From: a virus
Reading direction: 5' to 3' (one strand)
DNA length: 27,428 bases
Virus record (IMG/VR): IMGVR_UViG_3300028920_000226
Location: 1 to 27,428 of that record
The notes under the pieces: model-generated
Seen by the model: the letters and a program-made list of their open reading frames with translations, nothing else
Told to the model about the DNA's origin: nothing
The model's database searches: none
Translations under genes and position numbers: made by a program
In this document: positions 13,801-22,340 of the stretch, in pieces
Position numbering within the stretch: the stretch's first letter is position 1
How the letters are laid out: the number at the start of each line of letters is the position of its first letter

Positions 13801-15000
13801 ATGTCATGTAGTTGCAAGAAAGTTGTTGCTACGGGTGCGCGTACTACCGTCATTATGCAGGAAGAGAGATGCTTCGGCATTTTGAATTCGGAAGTAGCAG
13901 ACCTAACAGCATACAAAGGACAGCCGAAGAAAATAGAAATTACTTCGGAATCCATAATCAATGAAATTTCTACGTTTAATTCCGCTGCGCTTAATCCGGA
14001 GCGTGCTCGAAGGCGCAGACAGCAGGGTACTTCTGCAATTGGTGGAGATATCAATGCAGAACTGACAAACAATGGTCAGGCATGGATGATTGTTCAGGCG
14101 ATTGGCCAGCTTAAGGGTGTTGGAACGTCTGGTGATCCTTACACCATTCTTCCTGTTGATTCTGGTGGTGTAGCTTCGGATAAGACTGCCGGTTATCTTC
14201 AGAATTCCGACTTGTATGTAAGTGAGGAAATTACTTACAATGCCTCTTGTTCGGACTGTCTTGGATATGAAGATGGCTTTTATGAAGTTGATCCGTATGC
14301 AATGGAGCCTGGATTTACTTTGTTTGTCAGCCGTGATGGTGGAACGATTGGCGGTCTTGACGGAAATCAGCCGACTAATGAAGTATGGTTCAAGTATCTT
14401 GGCGCAAAAGTCAATACTTGGTCCGTAACAGCTTCACCGACTGAAATTGCCACAACAACTTTCAGTGTTCTTGGCCGTGAAGAAGCAGTTGTTGATATTG
14501 CAGAGCCTACTTCTATTTCTCGCCCTGCAATCAATGATCCTTTCAGTGGTTTCAATGGAAATATTACCATTGACGGTCAGGAAGAATGCGTGCTTTCTTT
14601 CGATATGACTGTTAATAACAATCTGTCTGCAGATCAGTTCTGCATGGGTGACAAGAACAGGAATTCGCTTCCTGAAGGACAGAGAGAAGTCGAAGGAACC
14701 ATTACGATGGAACTTTCTGATCTTCTGTTTTATAACAAATATATCGAGGGAACATCGGCTCAGTTGATAGTTGATTTTGATCTTCTTGGTGACAACACTG
14801 AAACCATGAAAATCATTCTTCCGAAGATTGAGTTCAACGGAACAACTCCGACTGCTGGTGGACCGGAAGTAATTCCGATGGAACTTCCATATGCTGCGTT
14901 CTGGGATGACAGTGCTGGAAGTCTGTTGACGACTCCTTCGTATGCTCCTAATGGGTTTGATGTTGCTGTTGAGATTATTACTGCCGGTACGCTTGTGTAA
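13801..15000 (+). CDS. Major tail tube protein (399 aa)
   Basis: Polymerises around the tape measure as the tail tube. It has the beta-rich, Gly/Asn/Thr-rich make-up of siphovirus tube proteins, with the phrase LNPERARRRRQQGTSAIGGD followed by I-x-AEL-x-NN-GQAW, which is recurrent in large tail tube proteins, and a C-terminal Ig-like/beta addition (residues 250-399) with FDMTVNNNL and VAVEIITAG at the end. The size is larger than minimal tube proteins (about 200-250 aa). AGGAGG precedes ATG 13801; codons are GC-richer than in the tape measure; a terminator-like hairpin follows. No sheath gene accompanies it. Cys pairs at the N-terminus (CSCKK) and in SCSDCLG are unusual. Confidence 0.85.
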   Translation: MSCSCKKVVATGARTTVIMQEERCFGILNSEVADLTAYKGQPKKIEITSESIINEISTFNSAALNPERARRRRQQGTSAIGGDINAELTNNGQAWMIVQAIGQLKGVGTSGDPYTILPVDSGGVASDKTAGYLQNSDLYVSEEITYNASCSDCLGYEDGFYEVDPYAMEPGFTLFVSRDGGTIGGLDGNQPTNEVWFKYLGAKVNTWSVTASPTEIATTTFSVLGREEAVVDIAEPTSISRPAINDPFSGFNGNITIDGQEECVLSFDMTVNNNLSADQFCMGDKNRNSLPEGQREVEGTITMELSDLLFYNKYIEGTSAQLIVDFDLLGDNTETMKIILPKIEFNGTTPTAGGPEVIPMELPYAAFWDDSAGSLLTTPSYAPNGFDVAVEIITAGTLV

Positions 15001-15009
15001 ATAGGACAT

Positions 15010-15044
15010 GGGGATGGTCTGCTTCCCTACGGACCATCCCCTTT
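15010..15044 (+). terminator. Terminator-like hairpin after the tail tube gene
   Basis: GGGGATGGTC (15010-15019) pairs perfectly with GACCATCCCC (15032-15041) around a 12-base loop, followed only by TTT and then AATAATAAT. The 10-bp GC-rich stem is stable, but the T run is short, so termination is probably partial. It is placed directly after a highly expressed gene, like the hairpin after the capsid gene. Confidence 0.65.
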
Positions 15045-15087
15045 AATAATAATAGGGAGTTTAAAAATTTTTTTAGGAGGTTGTACA

Positions 15088-15507
15088 ATGTCAAATGTAA
15101 CTGCTATGGATCCTACAGTTGATTTATGGTGGGTTCCCGAATGTGATAAGGAATTGCCTGAAGATCAACAGCTTCGACTCAAATATCGTAATCTTCCAGC
15201 CAAAAAAGAAGCCTTGATTACGGATGAACAAATCCAGTCATCCACCAAGGGTAAGACTTCAAAATATCAGTATCGCGTAAGCATGGCAGATCTGAAACGC
15301 TGTGAGATAATGATTGTTGGATGGGAAAATTTTAATTACGGTTCGAATCATCCTACGAAAAAAGGACAGCCTGTTCCTTTTTCGGTTGACAATATTGGAA
15401 TGCTCCCAACCAAAATTCGTTCTGAATTCGTTACTTTTGTTACTGGACGTGACGAACCTGAAGAGGAGGAAGACAGTATTGATTTGGGGGAAGCGGAGAA
15501 GGTGTAG
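15088..15507 (+). CDS. Tail assembly chaperone, upstream frame (gpG-like, 139 aa)
   Basis: Located between tube and tape measure genes, the invariable place of tail assembly chaperones. The product begins with an extended segment (VDLWWVPE), has a core with RVSMADLKRCEIMIVGWENF, and ends in an acidic tail (DEPEEEEDSIDLGEAEKV), as upstream chaperones do. AGGAGG lies 7 bases before ATG 15088. Close to its end the frame runs through TTTGGGG (15483-15489), and the next frame (-1) is open from 15483, so a minority of ribosomes should continue into the downstream frame to give a protein of about 295 residues. The unshifted product ends at the TAG of 15505-15507. Confidence 0.85.
   Translation: MSNVTAMDPTVDLWWVPECDKELPEDQQLRLKYRNLPAKKEALITDEQIQSSTKGKTSKYQYRVSMADLKRCEIMIVGWENFNYGSNHPTKKGQPVPFSVDNIGMLPTKIRSEFVTFVTGRDEPEEEEDSIDLGEAEKV
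15483..15489 (+). promoter_or_regulatory. Probable -1 ribosomal frameshift site TTTGGGG
   Basis: In the upstream frame the codons are GAT TTG GGG GAA, so T TTG GGG is an X XXY YYZ slippery heptamer. After a -1 slip the frame reads TTT GGG GGA and stays open to 15974. The shift direction (-1) is the one used by tail chaperones of lambda and most siphoviruses. No strong downstream hairpin is evident, only short weak stems. Confidence 0.7.
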
Positions 15508-15974
15508 TCGATACAATTGACACGTTTGAAACGAAATTAAGGGCAGCGATCCGGTTTTCTGAATATAAATCTGCCGGAAAGCTGCCACTTAATGAAAAGT
15601 TTGATTGCACCACATGCATGGATACTGATCAACAGATTAAAAGAAATTGTTGTGGAGAATATGGAGTCAAATATCGCTACACAATAGGTACAACAGAGTT
15701 TTATCAGTGTCCGGTTTCAGTTTATGTTTTTGATCCGGATGTCATTGATGTTATTGACTTGGTGCTTACTTCCCTTGAATCCGGAATTCCTGTAACCGGA
15801 ACCTGCTTACTCGATCAAACAAAGAAATTTTTTGAATTTACCCGTATTATTCGGGACGAAAGAAAAGATTGTTTTGAGGAATTGGAAAAGGTCAGGGAGA
15901 GAGAAAGAAAATCAGCGAGTAACAGAGCACAGATGCAGAATAAACCACGTGCTCCACGAAGAAGGCAAAAATAA
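15489..15974 (+). CDS. Tail assembly chaperone, downstream frame (gpT-like extension)
   Basis: The frame is open from 15483 (after TGA 15480-15482) to the stop at 15972-15974, but its first ATG is only at 15618. The codons before that ATG still look coding: VVDTIDTFETKLRAAIRFSE, then KLPLNEKFDCTTC, and continue without a break into the Cys-containing region NCCGEYG. They hold no ATG, GTG or TTG, so this part is best reached by the -1 frameshift at 15483-15489. The C-terminal end is basic (RAPRRRQK). In lambda-like systems the fused G-T protein recruits the tube subunit to the tape measure. A separate 118-aa product from ATG 15618 is possible but lacks the CTTC pair and a convincing SD. Confidence 0.75.
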   Translation, partial: GSGEGVVDTIDTFETKLRAAIRFSEYKSAGKLPLNEKFDCTTCMDTDQQIKRNCCGEYGVKYRYTIGTTEFYQCPVSVYVFDPDVIDVIDLVLTSLESGIPVTGTCLLDQTKKFFEFTRIIRDERKDCFEELEKVRERERKSASNRAQMQNKPRAPRRRQK

Positions 15975-18900
15975 ATGGCTGATAATAGAGAAATAAGTGT
16001 TTTAATTAAGCTTGGTTTAATTAGCAAAGCACAGGGCGCAGAACTGGAAAAATTAGCCAATAAAATAAAAGGGCTTGAAGATAAAACACGGAATCTTAGA
16101 AAAGAACAAGAAAAAGTAGGTGAACAAAATTTAAAATCTGCTCATACTTTAGAAAAAAATGTTGAACGTGAAAAAAAAGCTATTGATAAAAGAACAAAAA
16201 CTTTAAAGGAATCACAGGCCGTAAGGGAAAAACTTCAGAAAACAATTGAAACTGAAACCAATAAAAGAAAAAAATTAGCGGATGAAATACGAACAGCAGA
16301 AAAAGATTTAAAAAAAAATATTGCAGGGCAAAAAGAAGCTGCCAGGATTGGTGGAAAGGCTTTAGAACAGAATAGAAAACAGAATGAAAAAATTGTAGGA
16401 GTAATTTCTAAAAAGAAAGATGCCATTGATGCTCTTGATAAATCAATTGAAAAAAATACGAATAAATCAAAAAAAGCACTTGAAGCCGAAACAGCGACAA
16501 GAATAAAAAATACGGCTGAAGTTAAAAAAGCGAGTGATGCACGAAGAAAAACAGAAATTAGAGTCAAGGGGCAAGAAAAAGAATTAGATAAATTAAATAA
16601 AGAGATACGCGAAAATACGAATGAATTAAAATTAAATCAAAAAGAATATGATAAATTAAATAGCCTTACCTCTGGTTCGAAAAAACAAATAAAAAATTTA
16701 GGCGTTACGCTGAAAGGAACTGAAAAGAATTTAACTGATGTTGCAAAAACAATAGACGATACCGGAAAAGAAAAGATGGCTACCTTCAGAAAAAATACTG
16801 AAGGATTAAGGGAAGGCTTTAAAAGGCTTGGAACTGTTGGAACAAATCAGTTTAGTGCAATTTCAAAAACAATAAGAAGAATTATTACCACATTAGTAAC
16901 TCTTTCTACTTTAGTTCTTTTTAAGAATTTAATAAAGCAAGGTGCTGAATTTGAAAATACAATGATTCGTGTTGCTGCTATTTCCAGGGCAACAACGGAT
17001 CAATTTAAAGAATTAGTTTTTGAAGTAAGACGAGTTGCAAAAGATACAATATTCACAGCATCACAGGTAGGGCAAGTTTCACAGGTACTGGCGCAAGCTG
17101 GTTTTACGACAGGAGAAATTCTTACTTCACTGCAGCCGATTCTTGAATTAACAGCTTCCACTATGGGAGAAATTGATCAGACAACAGAATTGGTTGTTGC
17201 TGCATTAAGGGCTTTTAATCTTGCCGTAGAAGAAACAACAAGAGTAACGAATGTATTAGCAGAAGCAACGATTTCTTCAAGGGCTAATATTGAAAGATTG
17301 GCAATTGCTTTTAGGTTTGGCGGTCCTGCCGGTGCTGCCTTTAATCAAACCATAGAAACTACTACTGCTATTCTTGCTCGATTAACTGATCTTGGCCTTT
17401 CGGCATCAATTGCTGGCACTACATTAAGAAGGGCATTGATTGAACTTTCAAAAGGTTCTGCTCGTCAGATTAAAGTTCTTCAGTCAATAAATGTTTCGCT
17501 GGAAGAAGTAAATCCTTCTTTTAATGACCTTGGTATTATTCTTGAAAGATTATCCAAGACTACATTAACTGCTCAACAAGCTATTCAATTATTTGGAGCA
17601 CGAGCTGGTTCGTCTATTTTTACTCTTATTGAAAGAATAAGAGAAGGCGGTGAAACAATAACTGAATTTGCTCATCAGCTTGGCACCGCAAAAGAATTGA
17701 ATACCGTTGGTGATTTATATGAAAAAATCACAAAAAGCATACGATCACAGACTTTATTAACAAAGTCTGCTTTTGAAGAATTGGGATTGACAATATTTAA
17801 TGTTTTTCGTCCTGCTTTAACGAAGATTATTAATAGCGCAAGAGAAGCATTTTTACAACTCAACGAAGAATTAAAAAAAGAAAGCGGAAAAGATTTTGCT
17901 CAGACACTTATTGATCTTGTTCCGCTTGTAACGGCTCTTACAAAAGCATTAACAAATGCTCTTGGATTAATTTTTTCGGTTTTAAGTACAGTAGCAAGAT
18001 TGGTCAGCCAATTTGATTGGCTTGTTAGGATTATTGAAGTTGTTGTTTTTGCATATACATTAATGATAGCTAAATCAATTGTTTTAAATAAAGCAACTAT
18101 TTATTTAGCGACTTCTTTTTATAGATTAGCAACTGTTATTGGAGCATTTTTATTAAAAAAGGTAACAATATTTTCTTCTGGAGTTGCTTCTTTAACTAAA
18201 GTTTTGAAGTTAAGCACTATTGCTATTGGTGGTCTTACAGTTGCTATAAGAGTTTTAATAGCGTCATTGGCAGCGGCTTCAATATTTTTCTTATTGCCTA
18301 TTGTAATAGAAAAAATTGCGAAACTTTTTGGATTTGCATCTGAAGAAACTGATAAATTAAGTGATTCAATAGATAATCTTGCTATTGATATTGATTTTGG
18401 CACAGAAAAAATGAAACAATTATCTGAACAAACATTGATTCAGGTAAGCAATCAGGAAAAATTAAATGAAGTAATAAAAGAAGGTAGAGTTGCTTTTGTT
18501 GACCTTGGTAAAAATATTGAAGCCATTAAAGCAGCAAGGATCACTCCGGAAGATTTATTTCCTGATAAAACAATTATACCTCCGGATGAATCAAAAAATA
18601 TATTAAAATTTATTGACCGGCTTAGACTATTAGGAAATCAAATAGAAAAAATAGCAGATAGAAAATATTTTGTAAATCCTGCTGCATTTCAGCGATTTGA
18701 TAAAGGAATAAAATCTCTTGAAGATAATACAAATAAAGCAGCAACAGCCATAAAGGAAGAATTAAATTTAACTGCAAAAGCTTTAGGTGGAAGGGTAAGA
18801 GGCGAAAAAGAAGCAATTTTATTTTCTGAAGGTTTATTAAGTGGATTTCTTAAAAACTTTGGCGACATTACTAAAGTATTCAAAAGGTTTACTGACTTTC

Positions 18901-21900
18901 TTCCTGGGCAACAATTAAAATTAATTGATTTTGATGCAGAAGAAACAGATAAAGCTTTATCTATTTTTGCAGATAAAGTTGGAATTACCTATGAAAGTTT
19001 AACAAAAGATCAAAGAAGACGACTTGGTAAGTTTTTTGAATTTATTGCCAATAAAGCTGATACGTTAAAACCAAAGTTTGATTCTATTGCAAAAGAAACT
19101 GCAACGGTAACAAGCAAACAGGCTTCTGAAATATTAACAAGACTCGGTAGTATAAGACAAGAAACAAAAGAATTATCCACTGAACTTGCGGATATATTGA
19201 GGACAGGCGGTCTTAAAGTTCAAAATAAGATTTTTACAATTCAAGGTTTTATAAATAAACAAATTGATGAGCAAATTAAAAAAATTAAAGAAGCAAACAA
19301 AGAAACAAAAAATCTTAATAAATTAAAAATTACTGCAAGAGGTGCAGATCTTCAAAGTATAGTTGACCGTATTGAATTTAATAGAAAAATAGTTGAAGCA
19401 AGAGAAAATTTACTAAAAGAACTTCAACTATTGCAGAAAATAAATGTCAATACTGAGGTTTCCAGAGCAAAACAAGCATTGTATAATGCAGAACAAGAAT
19501 TAAGTATTGCAAATGAAAAATTAATTTCTCAGGAAATTAAAAACAGGAATAAACAGCTTGTTATTGCCGAAGGAACATATTCAGATCTTCTTGAAAGGTC
19601 TACTGATTTTATTGGATCTACGAAAAGTCTTGGTGTTGAATTAAAAGCTGTTCAGAATCAATTGAAATTAAATGAAGCTCTTGATGAAATTGAAATTATT
19701 AATGAAAGAATAAGAGTTCGTAATGATCTTGAAAGAAAAGTTCTTGATTCAAAGAAAAAATTACAAGAAGCTGAAAAAAGACAATTGGAATTTACTTATA
19801 GGGCAGGGGAGCTTACAAAAGCAAGATTAAATGATGAAGAATTAGTGAATAGTTTAAATGAAAATGCTGTTAAAATCGCCAATGAAGAAAATGATATTGC
19901 AGAAACTTCAAAGAATATTGAAGAATTGAACAAATCAATTCTTGAAGATCAGGTAAAACTTTTTGAAATAATAAATAGTTTGAATCTTGAAAGATTGAGC
20001 ATTACACAACAGGTTGCTGATGAATTAAGAGATATTCAATACACTGATGAAGTAAATGCCGTTCTTAAAATAAAGGATGCAGAAAGAGAAAGAAGAAATG
20101 AATTGGAACAAATGAAAAGATTACAGGAAGATATTTTAAGAAATCTTAGCCAGCAAACAGGAATTGATATAGATGTTGATGTTAATAAAGATATTAAAGA
20201 TACTATCATGAGAATTAGAATGTTAGAGAATGTAATTGATTCAATTTCTGGCGATGATAAAGGAGCAGAATTAAGAAAAGGAATTCTTGGAAGATTACTT
20301 GGTGAAAAAGAAGAATTAAATAAAAATCTTAATATATTAAAAAGTACAAAAAATGAAATTGATTCAATAAATAAAACTGAAGAGGCATTAACTAAACTCG
20401 TAAAAGAACAATTGAGAATTGCCAATGAAAGATTGAAACTAAAAATTTATGAAGACGCTGAAGAATTTTTACCGCTTTCAAAAGGCATTACTGCTGAAAT
20501 TTTAGAACAGAAAAAAGCTGAACAAAACTTAAATGATCAGATTAAACAATTTAATAATTTGAATTCTTTAAGTCATAAAATATTAGGAATAACTCAGGAT
20601 GAATATAATAAGTTATTAGCAATACAAAAAAAGAACGTTGAAGAAGCTGGCCGATTAGCTTCTGCCGGAAAATTTGAAAAAGTAGCAATTGGAATTCAAG
20701 ATCAAATTGAAAAATGGGCATTTGCCAAATCATCGGTTAAGGCATATAATGATGTAATCGATGAAGCGTTTGGAATTATTAAAAGTTTTGCCTCAGAACA
20801 AATTGCAAAACAGATAGACAAAGCATTTGGATTGGATCCAAAAGAAGAAGATAAAACTGCTGAAGAAATCAGAAAAATAAATCGAAAACTTGTTGATGAT
20901 TTATTAAAGAATCAACAGGATTATCTTGACAAATTAATTCAGCTTGAATACGATCATCGTCAGAAACTGGCCGATATAAATTCTGATTTTGACCGTGAGC
21001 GCAGAGATGTTGAGCGAGATATTTTTAATGAGCGTGTCGAGCGTTTGACTGAGCTTGCAAGGCTGGAACAGGAATTAAGATTCCAGGGATTAACGGATGA
21101 ACAACAGCGTGCTCAGTTATTAACGACTATCGATCAGAATATAAATGCGGCAAGATTAGGTACTATTGAACAGCGTCAAATTAAATTAGCTGAACTGGAA
21201 GAACAGATTAAATCCTTGAATCAGCTTGAAAATAGACTTGGAATTTCACAATCTGAAATTGATCAAAGTTCTCTTGCTCGACTTGAACAGCTAAAGATTG
21301 AAACTTCTGCTTTCTTTAATGATAAACAGCGTGATGCGGTTGCTGCACTGGAAAATGAAAGAACGGCTGAAATAAATGCAGAGAATGCCCGTTATCAACA
21401 ACAGCTTGCCAGATTGCAAAGAGAAAAAGATTTGGCTGATGAAAGAGCGAGAACCGCAGCAGCAACAGCTATTCAAGAAGTTAAGATTGAAGCTGAAAAA
21501 GATGATTCAATTAAAAGGCTGCAGGCTGATTTAACAAACGCAATTCTTCAGGGGCTTGCAAAAATAGCTGTTGCGGAAACAATCAATGCATATAAATCTG
21601 TTGCCGCCAGCCAGTCGAAATCAACTGGAGATGCAATAGCAGCAGCATTTAAAACTTTTGGTCTTTTTGCTTTTATCGCCATTCCTGCAATCATCGGTGG
21701 AATAGCTGCTATCTTTGCAGGAGTAAGAGCCATAGCCGGTAAATTTGATGGTGGCCTTATTGAAGATCATAAACGAAGAGGCGGTGAATTAAGACGGATT
21801 CCTGGTGGAATTATTCAGGGTGGTCATGGGGGTATTGATGATATTCATACGGCCCTTCCTCCGAATTCTTATATAGTAAACCGTCAATCAACGGCTGCAC

Positions 21901-22295
21901 ATCGTGAAGAGTTATCGAGGATGGTTTCTCAGGCAAGGTCTACACGAAAACAAATGAATCAGGTTCCTGTTGCCGTGACAGCAAAAGAATTTTACGTTCC
22001 ACCTGAAATATATCGAAATAATGCAGACCGGATTGAACAAATAAATAGAGACAAGACAGGGAAAACTTCTCAATCTATTTATTATGGTGGGCCGGTAAAG
22101 GGTTTTCAGGGTGGTGGTTTACTTGGTGGCTCCGGATCGTCAGAACCGTCAAGATCCATTGTGGTCAATAATACAATTGAATTCAGTGGAGTAAATGTCT
22201 TAAGCGGTGATTCTGAAGAAGCTATTTCGATGATCTATGAGCAGGGTTTAAGGGATAAAATACAGGAATCAATGGATAACCGTGAGTTTGCATAG
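15975..22295 (+). CDS. Tail tape measure protein (2106 aa)
   Basis: Sets tail length and is ejected with DNA. Residues 1-300 are Lys/Glu coiled coil; about 310-590 match the TP901-type tape-measure core (FENTMIRVAAISRATTDQF at 326-344, then ASQVGQVSQVLAQAGFTTG and a GLSASIAGTTLRRAL stretch); 645-780 hold several hydrophobic helices; 800-1890 are long coiled coils; about 1893-1923 is another hydrophobic segment (FAFIAIPAIIGGIAAIFAG); the end has GGHGGIDDIHTALPPNSYIV, the Gly/His-rich segment usual near tape-measure C-termini. ATG 15975 follows the previous stop without a gap. At about 0.15 nm per residue the tail would be near 300 nm. No lysozyme or peptidase domain is visible inside it. Confidence 0.93.
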   Translation: MADNREISVLIKLGLISKAQGAELEKLANKIKGLEDKTRNLRKEQEKVGEQNLKSAHTLEKNVEREKKAIDKRTKTLKESQAVREKLQKTIETETNKRKKLADEIRTAEKDLKKNIAGQKEAARIGGKALEQNRKQNEKIVGVISKKKDAIDALDKSIEKNTNKSKKALEAETATRIKNTAEVKKASDARRKTEIRVKGQEKELDKLNKEIRENTNELKLNQKEYDKLNSLTSGSKKQIKNLGVTLKGTEKNLTDVAKTIDDTGKEKMATFRKNTEGLREGFKRLGTVGTNQFSAISKTIRRIITTLVTLSTLVLFKNLIKQGAEFENTMIRVAAISRATTDQFKELVFEVRRVAKDTIFTASQVGQVSQVLAQAGFTTGEILTSLQPILELTASTMGEIDQTTELVVAALRAFNLAVEETTRVTNVLAEATISSRANIERLAIAFRFGGPAGAAFNQTIETTTAILARLTDLGLSASIAGTTLRRALIELSKGSARQIKVLQSINVSLEEVNPSFNDLGIILERLSKTTLTAQQAIQLFGARAGSSIFTLIERIREGGETITEFAHQLGTAKELNTVGDLYEKITKSIRSQTLLTKSAFEELGLTIFNVFRPALTKIINSAREAFLQLNEELKKESGKDFAQTLIDLVPLVTALTKALTNALGLIFSVLSTVARLVSQFDWLVRIIEVVVFAYTLMIAKSIVLNKATIYLATSFYRLATVIGAFLLKKVTIFSSGVASLTKVLKLSTIAIGGLTVAIRVLIASLAAASIFFLLPIVIEKIAKLFGFASEETDKLSDSIDNLAIDIDFGTEKMKQLSEQTLIQVSNQEKLNEVIKEGRVAFVDLGKNIEAIKAARITPEDLFPDKTIIPPDESKNILKFIDRLRLLGNQIEKIADRKYFVNPAAFQRFDKGIKSLEDNTNKAATAIKEELNLTAKALGGRVRGEKEAILFSEGLLSGFLKNFGDITKVFKRFTDFLPGQQLKLIDFDAEETDKALSIFADKVGITYESLTKDQRRRLGKFFEFIANKADTLKPKFDSIAKETATVTSKQASEILTRLGSIRQETKELSTELADILRTGGLKVQNKIFTIQGFINKQIDEQIKKIKEANKETKNLNKLKITARGADLQSIVDRIEFNRKIVEARENLLKELQLLQKINVNTEVSRAKQALYNAEQELSIANEKLISQEIKNRNKQLVIAEGTYSDLLERSTDFIGSTKSLGVELKAVQNQLKLNEALDEIEIINERIRVRNDLERKVLDSKKKLQEAEKRQLEFTYRAGELTKARLNDEELVNSLNENAVKIANEENDIAETSKNIEELNKSILEDQVKLFEIINSLNLERLSITQQVADELRDIQYTDEVNAVLKIKDAERERRNELEQMKRLQEDILRNLSQQTGIDIDVDVNKDIKDTIMRIRMLENVIDSISGDDKGAELRKGILGRLLGEKEELNKNLNILKSTKNEIDSINKTEEALTKLVKEQLRIANERLKLKIYEDAEEFLPLSKGITAEILEQKKAEQNLNDQIKQFNNLNSLSHKILGITQDEYNKLLAIQKKNVEEAGRLASAGKFEKVAIGIQDQIEKWAFAKSSVKAYNDVIDEAFGIIKSFASEQIAKQIDKAFGLDPKEEDKTAEEIRKINRKLVDDLLKNQQDYLDKLIQLEYDHRQKLADINSDFDRERRDVERDIFNERVERLTELARLEQELRFQGLTDEQQRAQLLTTIDQNINAARLGTIEQRQIKLAELEEQIKSLNQLENRLGISQSEIDQSSLARLEQLKIETSAFFNDKQRDAVAALENERTAEINAENARYQQQLARLQREKDLADERARTAAATAIQEVKIEAEKDDSIKRLQADLTNAILQGLAKIAVAETINAYKSVAASQSKSTGDAIAAAFKTFGLFAFIAIPAIIGGIAAIFAGVRAIAGKFDGGLIEDHKRRGGELRRIPGGIIQGGHGGIDDIHTALPPNSYIVNRQSTAAHREELSRMVSQARSTRKQMNQVPVAVTAKEFYVPPEIYRNNADRIEQINRDKTGKTSQSIYYGGPVKGFQGGGLLGGSGSSEPSRSIVVNNTIEFSGVNVLSGDSEEAISMIYEQGLRDKIQESMDNREFA

Positions 22296-22340
22296 GATCG
22301 GGCCGTACAGAGCATCTATGGAGGTCTGAGAGGGTTTTAA

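Noticed and set aside
13801-15000. Tail sheath protein instead of tube protein
   Set aside because: No sheath motifs, a single structural gene in this position, and the following chaperone/tape-measure set with no separate tube or baseplate genes favours a non-contractile tail.
15618-15974. Independent 118-aa gene starting at ATG 15618
   Set aside because: The frame is open and coding-like for 43 codons upstream, no convincing SD precedes 15618, and a slippery heptamer in the right register links it to the upstream chaperone.
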